A stretch of DNA of 64,000 nt from Betaproteobacteria bacterium (GTDB taxonomy: Bacteria; Pseudomonadota; Gammaproteobacteria; Burkholderiales; Burkholderiaceae_F), in assembly GCA_005882215.1 (NCBI GenBank), contig VBCK01000123.1, positions 62,001-126,000 on the forward strand, in the 5' to 3' direction. A program made the translations under genes and the position numbers. Below, piece after piece: positions 27,533 to 38,753 of the stretch. The notes below the pieces were generated by a model, which was given only the letters and a program-made list of their open reading frames with translations, made no database searches and was not told the origin of the DNA. The first letter of the stretch is position 1. Each line of letters begins with the position of its first letter.

Positions 27533-28907
27533 AGCTGCTGTGCGGTCGCAGAACCGCCAGCGATTCGACGTGCGAGGTGTGCGGAAACATGTTGACGATG
27601 CCGGCCGCTGCCAGGCCCCACCCGCCCTCGTGCACCAGCACCGCACAGTCGCGCGCCAGCGTGGCGGGATTGCACGATACGTAGACCAGGCAGCGGGGAC
27701 GCGACGCACTGGCGGCCAGCGCGCGTGCCACCGCCAGCGCACCCTCGCGCGGCGGATCCACCAGTACGCGGTCGATGCGGCCCTCGCGACGATTCAGCGC
27801 CTCCCAGTCGTCGCGAGTCCAGGCGAACAGGTCCTGCGTGAGGAAACGCACTCGCGATTGCAGGCCGTTGGCCTCAGCGGCGCGCGCGGCCCTCGCCACC
27901 TGCGCCGGGTTGCCCTCGATGCCGACCACGTCCGCAACGCGCGTGGCTAGCGCCAGCGTGAAATTTCCGAGGCCGCAGAACAGATCGAGCGCGCGCTCGT
28001 CCGACCGGAGTTGCAGCAGCGCCAGCGAACGCCGCACCAGCACTTCGTTGACCGCGTGATTGACTTGTGTGAAATCGGTCGGTGCGAACGGAAGGCGTAC
28101 ACCGAACTCGCGCAGTTGCAGCTCGAGCTCTACGGGCTCGGCCGCATCCAGCGGCGTCGCGGTGCCGGGTCCTCCGGGCTGGAGCCAGATTGACACCCGG
28201 TGCGTCGCGCCGAATCGCTCCAGTGCCTTCCGATCGGACGCCGACAGCGGATCGAGCACCCGGAACACGAGCACGGTGTGCACGCACGCGCCGGCCTGAA
28301 CGACCGCCACCTCGATCTGCGGCAGGCGCTGGCGGGCATCCATCGCGCTGACCAGCGAGCGCAGCGGCACCAGCAGGGATCCGACCGGCCCGGCCAGCAC
28401 ATGGCACTCGCGGATGTCGGCCACGAAGCTGCTGGCGCGTTCGTGGAACCCGACCAGCGCTTCGGACTTGCGCGCGACGTAGCGCACCGACAGCCGCGCC
28501 CGGTGCCGGTAGTCCCACTCGATCCCGGCGATCGGGCGCATGATCTGCTCGGGCTTCAGACGTCCCAGGTGCCACAGCGCGTCTTCCAGCACGCGCTGCT
28601 TCACGGCGACCTGGGCCCGCGCGTCCAGATGCTGCATCGAACAGCCGCCACATGCGCCGCGCCATAAGCCGAAGTGGGGGCAACGCGGCGCCACGCGCTG
28701 ACTGCTGGCGCGCTCGATGCGCACCAGGCGGCCCAGGTCGAACTTTTGGCCGCTGCGAACCACCTCCCAGCCGACGCGCTCGCCCGGCAGCGCGCCCTCG
28801 ACGAACACGGCCTTGCCGTCGACGCGCACGATACCGCGGCCCTGCTGGTCGAGCGACTCGACCCGGTCGACCCGGAGCGGCTTCACCGGCTCGGCGTCGC
28901 CGGCCAC
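27531..28907 (-). CDS. rlmD: 23S rRNA (uracil-1939-C5)-methyltransferase RlmD
   Basis: 458 residues. N-terminal TRAM domain (VDRVESLDQQGRGIVRVDGKAVFVEGALPGERV), 4Fe-4S cysteines (CPHFGLWRGACGGCSMQHL), Rossmann SAM domain (LDLFCGLGNFTLALATRVADVVGIEG), and the catalytic motifs VDPPREG and VYVSCNPATLARDC with the nucleophile Cys. It makes m5U1939. The start overlaps the upstream exonuclease gene by 25 bases. Confidence 0.95.
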   Translation of the reverse strand: MAGDAEPVKPLRVDRVESLDQQGRGIVRVDGKAVFVEGALPGERVGWEVVRSGQKFDLGRLVRIERASSQRVAPRCPHFGLWRGACGGCSMQHLDARAQVAVKQRVLEDALWHLGRLKPEQIMRPIAGIEWDYRHRARLSVRYVARKSEALVGFHERASSFVADIRECHVLAGPVGSLLVPLRSLVSAMDARQRLPQIEVAVVQAGACVHTVLVFRVLDPLSASDRKALERFGATHRVSIWLQPGGPGTATPLDAAEPVELELQLREFGVRLPFAPTDFTQVNHAVNEVLVRRSLALLQLRSDERALDLFCGLGNFTLALATRVADVVGIEGNPAQVARAARAAEANGLQSRVRFLTQDLFAWTRDDWEALNRREGRIDRVLVDPPREGALAVARALAASASRPRCLVYVSCNPATLARDCAVLVHEGGWGLAAAGIVNMFPHTSHVESLAVLRPHSS

Positions 28908-29668
28908 GCGTTCAGGAACTCCTGCCAGATCGGCTCGCCGGATGCCGCCAGCGCATCGCGGACCAGTTCAAGTTCGGTCGCGTATTCGGAATCGTCCAGC
29001 TGTCCGCGGATCTTTCGAAAGCGGCAATACAGCAGGTACGTGTTGACGACGTCGGTCTCGCAGTAGGCGCGGATCCGTTCGATCTGCCCGCTGCAATACG
29101 TGTCCCACACCTGCGATCCTTCCATCCCGAGTTTTCCGGCAAAGCCGGACAGGCGGGCCACTTCGTCCAATGGCGCCGCCGCGCGCCCCTGGTAGCGCGA
29201 CAGCACATCCATCAGGTCGACGTGGCGCAGGTGGTATCGGTTCACGTAGTTGCTGTAGCGCAAGTCCCGGTCCTCGTCGCCCTGGTCCCAGTAGCGGCGC
29301 CCCGGCACGCCGTGAATCAGGGCGCGGTACTGAAGCACGGGCAGATCGAACGCACTCCCGTTCCAGCTGACCAGCTGAGGCGTGTAGCGATCGATCAGGC
29401 GGAAGAAGTCCCCGATCAGCTTCGGCTCGTCGTCGGCCGGCGCGCCCAGGCTGCGCACCCGGAATCCGGACTCGTCCCGGAACGCGCAGCCGATCACCAG
29501 CACCCGGTGCAGATGCAGCGGCAGGAAGTCGTTGCCGGTGCGCTCGCGCCGCTCGGCCATCGCTTGCGCCGCCACCGCCCGATCGTCGAGGCCGGCCCAA
29601 TGCGGCCGCAGCTGCCTGAGCGCATCGACGTCGGGAATGGTTTCCAGATCGAAGGTGAGGATCGGCAT
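28883..29668 (-). CDS. Predicted 3'-5' exonuclease related to DNA polymerase B proofreading domains
   Basis: 261 residues from ATG 29668 (MPILTFDLETIPDVDAL); the frame is open 8 codons further but the family starts here. DEDD-type exonuclease motifs: FDLETIPD (Exo I), VSWNGSAFDLPVLQYRAL (Exo II) and YCETDVVNTYLLYCRF (Exo III). It stands alone without a polymerase domain. Such stand-alone proteins are common in proteobacteria but their substrate is not established; DNA repair or RNA trimming are both possible. It lies between rpoS and rlmD. Confidence 0.85.
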   Translation of the reverse strand: MPILTFDLETIPDVDALRQLRPHWAGLDDRAVAAQAMAERRERTGNDFLPLHLHRVLVIGCAFRDESGFRVRSLGAPADDEPKLIGDFFRLIDRYTPQLVSWNGSAFDLPVLQYRALIHGVPGRRYWDQGDEDRDLRYSNYVNRYHLRHVDLMDVLSRYQGRAAAPLDEVARLSGFAGKLGMEGSQVWDTYCSGQIERIRAYCETDVVNTYLLYCRFRKIRGQLDDSEYATELELVRDALAASGEPIWQEFLNAWPATPSR

Positions 29669-29703
29669 CACGTCGCGATTGTACGGACCCAATCGCGCGG
29701 GAA

Positions 29704-30714
29704 TCAGTACAGCACGTCGCGTCCCACCCCGCGCGACTTCAGCGCGCGCTGCAGGCGCGCCAGCGCCTCCTGCTGGATCTGACGGACCCGTTCGCGCGTC
29801 AACCGCAGCTCGCGGGCCAGATCATCGAGCGTGGCCGGATCCTGCCCGTTCAGGCCGTAGCGACGTTCGATCACGAGGCGCTGCTTCGCCGAAAGATCTT
29901 CCAGCCAGTGCTCGACCAGCAATTGCAGCTCGTGCTGGGCCACGTGCCACTCGGGGGCAGCGGCAGCATGGTCGGCCAGCAGTTGGATCAGCGCGGTTTC
30001 GCCTTCCTCTCCGACCGGACTGTCGAGCGAGGCCGGCGCTTCGGACAGCATCATAAGATCGGAAACTTCGTGGGCCGTCTTGCCGAGCAGGCGCGCGATG
30101 TCGTCCGCGCTCGCGCTGCGAGGCAGGCCGGCCGCGCGCCACCCCGACTCGAGCCGTCGGCGCGCGTGTTGTACCTGGTTCAACTCCCGCATCACGTGGG
30201 TCGGCAGGCGCACCGCGCGCGCCTGCGTGGCCAGTGCGCGGTCGATCGCCTGGCGTATCCACCAGGTCGCATAGGTTGAGAAGCGAAATCCGCGCTCGGG
30301 TTCGAACCGGTCCAGCGCGTGGATCAATCCCAGATTGCCTTCCTCGATCAGATCGAGAAACGTGAGGCCCCGGTTCACGAAGTTGCGGGCGATGGCGACC
30401 ACCAGGCGCAGATTGTGTTCGATCATTCTCTGGCGCGCGTCGAAGTCGCCCTGGCGTGCCAACGTGGCGTACGCGTATTCCTGGTCGGCGGTCAGCAGCG
30501 GTCGCGAGGCGATGGCCCCGAGATAACGGCGCATCGCATCGCCGCCGACCTCCTCGCCCGGGCCTGCCGAGGGCTGCAGCGGGCCGGGCAGCGGCTCCGG
30601 CGGCTGCAGGCCGGCCGGCTCGATCGGGTTGCTCTCGAGAGCGTCCTGTTCCGGCTCGCGCTCGCCCGCGAGCGCCGTCGGCTCGTGGCTGACCAGTCTG
30701 CGCGCGCCTCGCAT
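29704..30714 (-). CDS. rpoS: RNA polymerase sigma factor RpoS
   Basis: 336 residues. Region 1.2 ([25 protein letters not shown]), region 2 ([40 protein letters not shown] with [15 protein letters not shown] in 2.3-2.4), region 3 ([13 protein letters not shown]) and region 4 helix-turn-helix ([27 protein letters not shown]). It directs transcription in stationary phase and general stress. An acidic N-terminal extension (residues 1-55) is longer than in E. coli. It follows nlpD by 43 bp as in most proteobacteria; the main rpoS promoter is usually inside nlpD. Confidence 0.95.
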   Translation of the reverse strand: MRGARRLVSHEPTALAGEREPEQDALESNPIEPAGLQPPEPLPGPLQPSAGPGEEVGGDAMRRYLGAIASRPLLTADQEYAYATLARQGDFDARQRMIEHNLRLVVAIARNFVNRGLTFLDLIEEGNLGLIHALDRFEPERGFRFSTYATWWIRQAIDRALATQARAVRLPTHVMRELNQVQHARRRLESGWRAAGLPRSASADDIARLLGKTAHEVSDLMMLSEAPASLDSPVGEEGETALIQLLADHAAAAPEWHVAQHELQLLVEHWLEDLSAKQRLVIERRYGLNGQDPATLDDLARELRLTRERVRQIQQEALARLQRALKSRGVGRDVLY

Positions 30715-30757
30715 CGCCAGCGTCCTTGGCGCGCCGGCGATGCGCTCCGCGCGCCGT

Positions 30758-31681
30758 TCAACGGGACGGCAGGTACGTCAGCGGGTCCACCGGCGTGCCG
30801 CGACGCCGGATCTCGAAGTGCAGTCTGGGGGCGGTCGCATCCGTCATCCCCAGATCAGCGATACGCTGTCCCCGCTTGACGGCCTGTCCCTGCGTTACAA
30901 GGATCTCGTTGTTATGAGGGTAGTCCGACACGTAGTCGTCCGTGTGTGTGATGATGTCCAATTTGCCATAGCCAGGCAAGCCGCTGCCGCTGTACACGAC
31001 CTGGCCGTCGTTGGCTGCCCATACCGGATCGCCGACGGTGCCGGAGATATCGATCCCCTTATTGCGGGTCTCGTCGAATCGCTCCAGCACCTTGCCCGCA
31101 CTCGGCCACGCCCACACGCTCTCGGGCTCCACGGCGGCGGCCTTGTCGGAAGTCGCCGGTGTCGGTGCCACGGCCGCCGTGGTGCTGCCGGGCGCTTGTG
31201 CCGCACGCTCCGGGGCCGCCGGCGCGGCGTGCGTTTCAGGCGCGATCGTGCTACCGGGGCTCAGCGGACGCGTTTCCAGCGAACCCGACGGTGAGACCGG
31301 AATCGGCGTGGCCTCGACAGCTGCGGACTCGTCGGCCGGCGGCGGTGTGACCCGCAAGCTCTGCCCTGTGCGCAGGTGGGTCGGATCATCCAGCCCGTTC
31401 CAGCGCGCCAGATCGCGAAAATCCTGTCCGAACGCGAGCGCAATGCTGTACAGCGTGTCTCCGGTCTGCACCACGTACTGGCCATCGTGTGCCTCGCGCG
31501 CCAGCGGCGCTGTCGGCTGCGGCGGCGCGGGCGCGGCCTGTGCCGCTTCCGACGGGCGCCCCTTCTGAGAGCGCTCCTCGATCGGCGCCTGTTGGGTCGG
31601 CGAGACAATACAAGCCGTCAATGCAACCGCGGCGCACCCGGACGCGGTGATCAGGCGAAGCATCGGTTTTCGGGAGCTCAT
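30758..31681 (-). CDS. nlpD: NlpD-like LysM/M23 lipoprotein
   Basis: 307 residues from ATG 31681, overlapping the pcm stop by 4 bases. Lipoprotein signal [15 protein letters not shown], LysM peptidoglycan-binding domain ([29 protein letters not shown]), a Pro/Ala/Thr linker and a C-terminal LytM (M23) domain ([48 protein letters not shown]). The metal-binding HxH and HxxxD residues are largely missing, as in E. coli NlpD, so it should activate an amidase rather than cut murein itself. Acts in daughter-cell separation. Confidence 0.9.
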   Translation of the reverse strand: MSSRKPMLRLITASGCAAVALTACIVSPTQQAPIEERSQKGRPSEAAQAAPAPPQPTAPLAREAHDGQYVVQTGDTLYSIALAFGQDFRDLARWNGLDDPTHLRTGQSLRVTPPPADESAAVEATPIPVSPSGSLETRPLSPGSTIAPETHAAPAAPERAAQAPGSTTAAVAPTPATSDKAAAVEPESVWAWPSAGKVLERFDETRNKGIDISGTVGDPVWAANDGQVVYSGSGLPGYGKLDIITHTDDYVSDYPHNNEILVTQGQAVKRGQRIADLGMTDATAPRLHFEIRRRGTPVDPLTYLPSR

Positions 31682-32379
31682 CGGTTCTCGGCGGTCACGG
31701 TTCCCTGCAGCAAGGGAACGAAGCGTACCGCTTCGTGCTCGCGGCGCACCAGCCGGCCCTCGGGGCTCCTGGAAAGCACCGTGAGCACCTGCGTACCGCG
31801 GCCCAGCGGCGCGACGATCACGCCACCCGGGGCCAGCTGCTCGATCCACGCTGCTGGAATGTCGTCTCCGGCCGCGGTGGAGACGATTGCGCCGAAGGGC
31901 GCTTCGGTCGGCAACCCCAGCATGCCGTCGCCGAACGCGAGGCGCAGGTTCGCGATCCTGAGCGGGCGAAGATTGGCGCGCGCCAGCTCGTGCAGCGCGC
32001 GCACGCGTTCGATCGAGAACACGGTGCCGAACAATTCGCTCAGGACGGCGGCCGCGTACCCGCCTCCGGTGCCCACTTCAAGCGCGGCCACGCTCTTCGG
32101 GTCGGCCGTCCCGCTCAGCGCGAGCTCTGCGCAGCGCCCCACGATATAGGGCTGCGAGATCGTCTGGCCGAATCCGATCGGCAACGCGGTGTCCTCGTAG
32201 GCCCGGCTGGCGAGTGCCTGGTCGACGAAGCGATGCCGTTCCACGCAGCGCATCGCCGCCAGCACGCGCGGATCGCGCACCCCCAGCTCCTGCACCCTGT
32301 CGACCATGCGCGCGCGAACGCGCTCCGATGTGAGTCCCGTGCTGGGCGTTGCGCTCAAAGCCGCCCCTGGCCCAGCCAT
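31678..32379 (-). CDS. pcm: Protein-L-isoaspartate O-methyltransferase
   Basis: 233 residues from ATG 32379. It repairs isoaspartate in aged proteins with SAM. Visible: [45 protein letters not shown] motif I ([20 protein letters not shown]) and [21 protein letters not shown], and the C-terminal [11 protein letters not shown]. It overlaps the surE end by 25 bases. surE-pcm-nlpD-rpoS is a standard cluster. Confidence 0.94.
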   Translation of the reverse strand: MAGPGAALSATPSTGLTSERVRARMVDRVQELGVRDPRVLAAMRCVERHRFVDQALASRAYEDTALPIGFGQTISQPYIVGRCAELALSGTADPKSVAALEVGTGGGYAAAVLSELFGTVFSIERVRALHELARANLRPLRIANLRLAFGDGMLGLPTEAPFGAIVSTAAGDDIPAAWIEQLAPGGVIVAPLGRGTQVLTVLSRSPEGRLVRREHEAVRFVPLLQGTVTAENR

Positions 32380-33107
32380 TGCGAAACGGACTCCAGCAGT
32401 CCGGTGTGAGTCAGGTCGATCTGCAGCGGCGTCACCGAGACATGGCCGGCGGCGGTCGCGTGAAAATCGGTTCCCGGACTGGCATCGGCCGCTTCGCCTG
32501 CGGCTCCCACCCAGTAGATCGTGTCGCCGCGCGGGCTCACCGTCCGCACCACCGGCTCGGACGGGTGGCGCTTGCCCAGGCGGGTGCACGCCAAGCCGCG
32601 CAGTTGCGAGTACGGCCGGTCCGGAATGTTGACGTTCAGAAGAAACGGCGCCGGCAGCGACCCGGTGCGGAAACGCTCGACGATGCCGGCGCACACGCGC
32701 GCCGCGCTTTCCAGGTGGGCGTGCCCTTTTTGCACCATCGAGAAGGCGATTGCGGGAAGGCCGAACAGATAGCCTTCCATCGCGGCCGCCACCGTACCCG
32801 AGTAGATCGTGTCGTCGCCCATGTTCTGGCCATCGTTGATGCCCGACACGACCAGGTCCGGACGCTGATCCAGAAGACCCGTCAGCGCAATGTGCACGCA
32901 GTCGGTCGGTGTGCCGTTCACGAAGAGGTAGCCATTCTCGGCGTTGCGCACCGACAGGGGCCGCGTCAGCGTCAGCGAGTTGCTGGCGCCGCTGCAGTTC
33001 TGCTCGGGCGCCACCACGGTGACCTCGCCGAAGGGGCGCATCGCATCGGCCAGAGCCCGCAACCCCGGTGCGAGATAACCGTCGTCATTGCTGACCAGAA
33101 TGTGCAT
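32355..33107 (-). CDS. surE: 5'/3'-nucleotidase SurE
   Basis: 250 residues from ATG 33107 ([19 protein letters not shown]), the family start; a GTG eight codons upstream is possible. Metal-binding [24 protein letters not shown] and [26 protein letters not shown] are all present. SurE dephosphorylates nucleotides and supports stationary-phase survival. Confidence 0.95.
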   Translation of the reverse strand: MHILVSNDDGYLAPGLRALADAMRPFGEVTVVAPEQNCSGASNSLTLTRPLSVRNAENGYLFVNGTPTDCVHIALTGLLDQRPDLVVSGINDGQNMGDDTIYSGTVAAAMEGYLFGLPAIAFSMVQKGHAHLESAARVCAGIVERFRTGSLPAPFLLNVNIPDRPYSQLRGLACTRLGKRHPSEPVVRTVSPRGDTIYWVGAAGEAADASPGTDFHATAAGHVSVTPLQIDLTHTGLLESVSQWLGQGRL

Positions 33108-33180
33108 CGGTCCACGCCGAACGTCGGTCACGGGCCGCGCCGCTGCCGCGCGGCGTAACGGATCGCGAATTGTTACTCAA

Positions 33181-33258
<78 letters not shown>

Positions 33259-33283
33259 CGTAAGTCTCATTGTACCGTGCGCA

Positions 33284-33670
33284 TCATGCGTCGCGTTTCA
33301 GCAGCGCGCGTATTTCCTGCAGGCGGATGCGGATCGCGCCGTCGCTCAGCTTTTTCTCCACCGGCGCCGGGCGCTCTCGCGGCATCGGGCCGGCCGTGTC
33401 GAGCCGATTGCGCGCCCCGTTGATCGTGAATCCCTGTTCGTACAGCAACGAGCGGATGCGCCGGATCAGGAGTACCTCGTGATGCTGGTAATAGCGCCGG
33501 TTGCCGCGCCGCTTGATCGGCTTGAGCTGGGTGAATTCCTGCTCCCAATAGCGCAGCACGTGCGGCTTGACGGCGCACAGCCCGCTCACTTCGCCGATCG
33601 TGAAGTAACGCTTGGCCGGGATCGGCGGTAGCGCGCCATCTGCGTCGTACGGTGCCTCGGCGGTCTGCAT
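33284..33670 (-). CDS. MerR-family transcriptional regulator
   Basis: 128 residues from ATG 33670; a TTG six codons upstream, in better spacing to ihfA, is an alternative. The N-terminal winged helix is clear: [67 protein letters not shown]. No effector-binding domain or metal cysteines follow, so the signal is unknown. This small MerR gene regularly sits right after ihfA in proteobacteria. Confidence 0.9.
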   Translation of the reverse strand: MQTAEAPYDADGALPPIPAKRYFTIGEVSGLCAVKPHVLRYWEQEFTQLKPIKRRGNRRYYQHHEVLLIRRIRSLLYEQGFTINGARNRLDTAGPMPRERPAPVEKKLSDGAIRIRLQEIRALLKRDA

Positions 33671-33699
33671 GTCCGATTCGAGCCGCAACCATCCAAAGA

Positions 33700-34089
33700 T
33701 CAGCGTTCGGTTGCGCGCGACACCGCGGCCTTCAGCTTCTGGCTTGCGTGAAAGGTCACGACCCGGCGCGCCGTGATCGCGATTTCCTCGCCGGTCTTCG
33801 GATTGCGCCCAGGCCTGGTCGGCTTGTTCCTGAGCTGGAAATTGCCGAAGCCGGACAGCTTGACCGACTCTCCCCTTTGCAGCGCCTGGCTGATTTCGTC
33901 GAAAAAGCCGTCGACCATGTCCTTGGCCTCCCGCTTGTTCAGCCCAAGTCGCTCGAACAGAGCGTCGGCCAGCTCGGCCTTGGTCAGCGTGCGAGCGCCA
34001 CGCTCGGACTCCCCGCGCGGCCGCGCCGCCGGGGGTAGGTCTGGAAATTTGAACGAAGTCATCGGTTCGACGGCCATCGCACCACTCAC
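33700..34089 (-). CDS. ihfA: Integration host factor subunit alpha
   Basis: 129 residues from GTG 34089, overlapping the pheT stop as GTGA. The IHF core is complete: [62 protein letters not shown] and [14 protein letters not shown]. The DNA-bending beta-arm carries the [10 protein letters not shown] signature. An N-terminal extension of about 33 residues ([19 protein letters not shown]) precedes the core; later ATGs at 34077 or 34062 would shorten but not remove it. Confidence 0.95.
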   Translation of the reverse strand: MSGAMAVEPMTSFKFPDLPPAARPRGESERGARTLTKAELADALFERLGLNKREAKDMVDGFFDEISQALQRGESVKLSGFGNFQLRNKPTRPGRNPKTGEEIAITARRVVTFHASQKLKAAVSRATER

Positions 34090-36536
34090 TGACGGACGCG
34101 GGCGCCGAGTGCGATCGTCAGGTGCTCAACGATTGCGCCGCAGGCCGCATCTGCGTCGGAGTCTGAAAGCGAGCGACGAGTATCTTGCAGAACCACGCGG
34201 AAGGCAAGACTTTTCTCCTTATTTAACAACACGTTAGCGGACGCTTTCGAGGCATCCGTCACGTGGCCGGGGGACGGACGGAACACGTCGAACAGCTTAA
34301 CCTCGCGCAGGACCGCCAGACGGTGGTCCCGAGCCGACAAGCGTGCGATTTCTTCGAACACGCGCGCCGCGGGCAATTGCTCGGGTACCCAGATCGCGAT
34401 ATCCCGCATCACCGCGGGCACGTCGGCAATCGGCATCGCGCGCGGCAGGGGCAACTCCTGCAGTGCATCGACCTGGACTTCGAACAGCATCGCGTGGCCA
34501 GGCAGCCCGTATTTCTGGCCCAGCCGCGGGTGCAACTGGCCGATCCAGCCGGCCGTCTGTTCGCCGATCTCGACCCGGGCGCACCGTCCCGGATGCAGCG
34601 CCGGGTGCGTGGCGGCAACGAAGCGCGCCTGCAATGGGCTGATCAGGCGCTCCAGATCGCCCTTGATATCGAAAAAATCGACCGCGCGTTCCGGCACTCC
34701 CCACTGCTCGTCGTCGACATTGCCGTAGGCCAGTGCGCCAAGAAGCGTCGGCTGCGCCACACCGGCCACCTGCAGCGGCCCTTCCGGCAGTCCCGGTTCC
34801 AAGCGGAACACGCGGCCGACCTCGAACAGGCGGGCGCGCGTGGCCTGGTTATTCAGGTTGTGTTTCAGAATCGATACCAGGCCCGCAAGCAGCGTCGTGC
34901 GCATCACCGCGTGCTGGGCGGCAATCGGATTGATGACCGAGATCGCCCGGCCGGGCCACCCGAAGTCCGCCTCCCAGGCGGCGTCGACGAACGAATAGTT
35001 GATCAGCTCCTGGTAGCCTGCCTCGACCATCCGGTGCCGTAGCTCGTGCGCTCCCCGCCGCGCTTCGGGCTCCGACACCATCCGCGCGGCCGCCATCGGT
35101 GGATGCGCTGGAATCTGCTCGTAGCCGACCACGCGCGCTACCTCCTCGATCAGGTCTTCCTCGATCTGAAGGTCGAACCGATAGCTGGGCGGCTCGACCA
35201 CCCACGCTTCCTCGACGCGAGAGAAGGCGAAATTCAGCCTGGAAAAAGCCTCGGCCATCTGTTCGTCAGTGACTGCCATCCCGAGCACTTTGCGACAGCG
35301 CGCGCTACGCATCCGGATCGCAGCGCGCTGTGGCAGGCGAGCCACCTGATCGTCGACCGGGCCGACGCGGGTGCGGCTGGTACCGCAGATATCGATAATC
35401 ATCCGGGTGATGGCTTCGATGTGTTCGACGGTGCTGGCGAAGTCCACGCCTCGCTCGAAGCGGTGCGCCGCGTCGGTCGCCAGGTTCAGCCGTCGGGTTC
35501 GACCCTGGATGGCCTCCGGCCACCAGAAGGCCGCTTCCAGGTAGATGTCGGTGGTATCCAGCGTTACGGCAGTCGGCTCGCCGCCCATGATGCCCGCGAG
35601 CGACTGGACGCCCTGCTGGTCGGCGATTACGCCGATCTGCGGGTCCAACTCGACCGGGCGGCCGTGCAGAAGCTGCAGGCGCTCGCCGCGGCGCCCCCAT
35701 CGCACGACCAGTCCGCCGCGCAGCGCGCCCAGGTCGAATACGTGGGTCGGCCGGCCCAGCTCGAGCATCACGTAGTTGGAAATATCCACCAGAGCGGACA
35801 CCGATCGCAGGCCGCTGCGCTCCAGGCGCATGCGCATCCACGCGGGCGTTTCGGCGCGGGCGTTCAGTCCCCGCACCACACGCCCCGAAAAGCGCCCGCA
35901 CAGCTCGGGTGCCTCGATCCGGACCGCGAGCTTTTCGTCGGTGGTCGGGGTCACGGTCGGAAAAAGCGGCGGGCGCAGTGCGCTGCCGGTCAGCGCCGCG
36001 ACTTCGCGCGCGACGCCCAGCACGCTGAGGCAATCGCCCCGGTTCGGCGTGAGCTTGACCTGCAGGCATTGCTCGTCCAGGTCCAGCGCCTGCCGCACCG
36101 ATCGTCCTACCGGTGCGTCGGACGCAAGGACGAGCAGTCCCGCGTGATCGTCGGACAAGCCAAGCTCCCGCGCCGAGCACAGCATGCCGGCCGAGGGCAC
36201 GCCGCGAATTACGTTGGTGCCGATGGGTGCACCGCCGGGCAGCACCGCACCGGGCAGGGCGCAAGGCACGAGCAGATTCGGCGCCACATTCGGTGCGCCG
36301 CACACGATTTGCAGCGGCTCCGGCGCACCGACGTCGACCCGGCACACGGTCAGGCGATCGGCGCCCGGATGGGGCGCGACCTCCAGCACGCGCCCCACCA
36401 CGACGCCCGAGAACGCAGGCGCGACCGGCTCGATCGCCTCCACCTCCACGCCGCCCATCGTCAGCCGGTCGGCCAGCGACTGCGTATCGATCGGCGGATC
36501 GCAGAACTGGCGCAGCCACCCTTCGGGAATCCTCAC
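34086..36536 (-). CDS. pheT: Phenylalanyl-tRNA synthetase beta subunit
   Basis: 816 residues, full length. N-terminal tRNA-binding (EMAP-like) domain ([23 protein letters not shown]), B3/B4 editing domain ([28 protein letters not shown]), B5 domain ([18 protein letters not shown]), the catalytic-like core ([33 protein letters not shown]) and the C-terminal ferredoxin-fold anticodon-binding domain ([24 protein letters not shown]). It needs PheS for activity, and pheS upstream is broken. Confidence 0.96.
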   Translation of the reverse strand: MRIPEGWLRQFCDPPIDTQSLADRLTMGGVEVEAIEPVAPAFSGVVVGRVLEVAPHPGADRLTVCRVDVGAPEPLQIVCGAPNVAPNLLVPCALPGAVLPGGAPIGTNVIRGVPSAGMLCSARELGLSDDHAGLLVLASDAPVGRSVRQALDLDEQCLQVKLTPNRGDCLSVLGVAREVAALTGSALRPPLFPTVTPTTDEKLAVRIEAPELCGRFSGRVVRGLNARAETPAWMRMRLERSGLRSVSALVDISNYVMLELGRPTHVFDLGALRGGLVVRWGRRGERLQLLHGRPVELDPQIGVIADQQGVQSLAGIMGGEPTAVTLDTTDIYLEAAFWWPEAIQGRTRRLNLATDAAHRFERGVDFASTVEHIEAITRMIIDICGTSRTRVGPVDDQVARLPQRAAIRMRSARCRKVLGMAVTDEQMAEAFSRLNFAFSRVEEAWVVEPPSYRFDLQIEEDLIEEVARVVGYEQIPAHPPMAAARMVSEPEARRGAHELRHRMVEAGYQELINYSFVDAAWEADFGWPGRAISVINPIAAQHAVMRTTLLAGLVSILKHNLNNQATRARLFEVGRVFRLEPGLPEGPLQVAGVAQPTLLGALAYGNVDDEQWGVPERAVDFFDIKGDLERLISPLQARFVAATHPALHPGRCARVEIGEQTAGWIGQLHPRLGQKYGLPGHAMLFEVQVDALQELPLPRAMPIADVPAVMRDIAIWVPEQLPAARVFEEIARLSARDHRLAVLREVKLFDVFRPSPGHVTDASKASANVLLNKEKSLAFRVVLQDTRRSLSDSDADAACGAIVEHLTIALGARVRQ

Positions 36537-36560
36537 GTCACCGCCGTCAGCTCGTTGGCG

Positions 36561-37333
<773 letters not shown>

Positions 37334-37423
37334 GGGAGCATCCACCACCCGGGCCGCGGTTTTGCGCCGGCGCCCAACGAGCCCCGGCGCGAGCAGTACC
37401 GCCCGGTCAGGCCGCCCGGCCGC

Positions 37424-37783
37424 CTACGCGCCGCGCAAGGACTTGACGCGGTCGACGATCGCGGCGAAGGCCGGCTTGTCCAGCACCGCCATATCCGCCA
37501 GCACCTTGCGGTCCAGATCGATCGCGGCCCGGCGCAAGCCGTTGATGAAGGCGCTGTAGGACAGATCGTGCTCGCGCACGGCTGCGTTGATGCGCGCAAT
37601 CCACAGCGAGCGGAATACGCGCTTGCGCGTGCGGCGGTCGCGATAGGCGTACTGGCCCGCCTTCATCACCGCCTCTTTGGCGACACGGAACACGCTGTTG
37701 CGGCGCTGCGTGTACCCCTTGGCCTGCGCCAGCACCTTCTTGTGACGGGCGCGGCTGGTGACCCCTCTTTTCACGCGAGGCAT
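37424..37783 (-). CDS. rplT: 50S ribosomal protein bL20
   Basis: 119 residues: [39 protein letters not shown] then [37 protein letters not shown], complete. L20 binds early to 23S rRNA and, in many bacteria, represses its own operon by binding the rpmI leader. It follows rpmI by 11 bp. Confidence 0.97.
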   Translation of the reverse strand: MPRVKRGVTSRARHKKVLAQAKGYTQRRNSVFRVAKEAVMKAGQYAYRDRRTRKRVFRSLWIARINAAVREHDLSYSAFINGLRRAAIDLDRKVLADMAVLDKPAFAAIVDRVKSLRGA

Positions 37784-37794
37784 GCCGGATCTCC

Positions 37795-37992
37795 CTACGC
37801 GTACGGAAGCATGCGCCGCACCGAGGCCGCGTCGGACGGGTGAATCGCGACCGGCCCGCGCAGGTGCCGCTTGTTCTTCGTGCTCTTCTTGGTCAGAAGG
37901 TGTCGTTTGAACGCCTGGGCGCGCTTGATCGATCCGCTCGCGCGGATCGCGAACCGCTTCGCAGCGCTTCGCTTGGTCTTCAACTTCGGCAT
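37795..37992 (-). CDS. rpmI: 50S ribosomal protein bL35
   Basis: 65 residues from ATG 37992: [20 protein letters not shown] ... [30 protein letters not shown]. Very basic, complete. The frame is open 37 codons further upstream but L35 always begins MPKLKT. Confidence 0.97.
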   Translation of the reverse strand: MPKLKTKRSAAKRFAIRASGSIKRAQAFKRHLLTKKSTKNKRHLRGPVAIHPSDAASVRRMLPYA

Positions 37993-38073
37993 CACGTACT
38001 CCTGTATTCGATGTCGCCGGGCGCCCGGCGCATCGGCCGGGACTTCAACTGCCTGCGACACTTCTTGGGTGCC

Positions 38074-38099
38074 GCATCCGGTCCAAGGGATCCGGATGC
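38074..38099 (-). promoter_or_regulatory. Hairpin in the infC-rpmI intercistronic leader
   Basis: GCATCCGG (38074-38081) and CCGGATGC (38092-38099) form a perfect 8-bp stem with a 10-base loop, about 80 bases upstream of rpmI in a 168-bp gap that has no gene. In E. coli the matching leader folds into an L20-binding structure that represses rpmI-rplT. Here that role is inferred from position only. Confidence 0.4.
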
Positions 38100-38160
38100 T
38101 CACCTGTCCGGGCCGGGTGGCCCGGGTCCTGCGTTTTACCCGCGCACCGGCTGCAACTTC

Positions 38161-38682
38161 CTACTTCTTGCGCCGGGGCGACAGCACCATCACCATCTGG
38201 CGTCCCTCGAGGCGGGGCATCGCCTCGACCTGGCTGATCGTCTCCAGGTCCGCCTTGACCCGTTCCAGCACCTTCAGTCCCAGCTCCTGGTGCGCCATCT
38301 CCCGGCCGCGGAAGCGCATCGTCACTTTGGCCTTATCGCCCTCCTCCAGGAACTCGGTGAGCTTTCTGACCTTGGTCAGGTAGTCATTCTCATCGGTCGC
38401 TGGCCGGAACTTGATTTCCTTGATCTGGATCTGCTTCTGCTTGAGCTTCGCTTCGTGTGCTTTTTTCTGCTCTTCGTAGCGAAACTTCCCGTAATCCATC
38501 AGCCGGCATACCGGCGGAACAGCGGTTGGTGCGATCTCGACCAGATCCACATCGGCCTCTTCGGCCATCCGGAGTGCGTCGGGAGTACGGACCACTCCAA
38601 GCGGTTCCCCTTCGATTCCGATCAAACGAACTTCCGGTACCGTGATCTCGCCATTGAGTCGATGCGCACGTTCTTGAGCGAT
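38161..38682 (-). CDS. infC: Translation initiation factor IF-3, ATC start codon
   Basis: 173 residues when started at ATC 38682, which stands 8 bases after a near-perfect AAGGAGG (38697-38691). Upstream of the first ATG (38625) the frame encodes [20 protein letters not shown], the conserved IF-3 N-terminus, so the ATG cannot be the start. A rare start codon is the known device by which IF-3 represses its own synthesis. Both IF-3 domains are present ([49 protein letters not shown]). Confidence 0.94.
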   Translation of the reverse strand: MAQERAHRLNGEITVPEVRLIGIEGEPLGVVRTPDALRMAEEADVDLVEIAPTAVPPVCRLMDYGKFRYEEQKKAHEAKLKQKQIQIKEIKFRPATDENDYLTKVRKLTEFLEEGDKAKVTMRFRGREMAHQELGLKVLERVKADLETISQVEAMPRLEGRQMVMVLSPRRKK

Positions 38683-38753
38683 GGTTGCAACCTCCTTGAA
38701 AAAATATCGAGCCGCGCACCCCAGCCCGGACTCGCGCGCTCAGCGCCGGGCGC

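Noticed and set aside
30758-31681. NlpD as an active metallopeptidase
   Set aside because: The metal ligands of the M23 fold are missing, as in E. coli NlpD, which activates an amidase.
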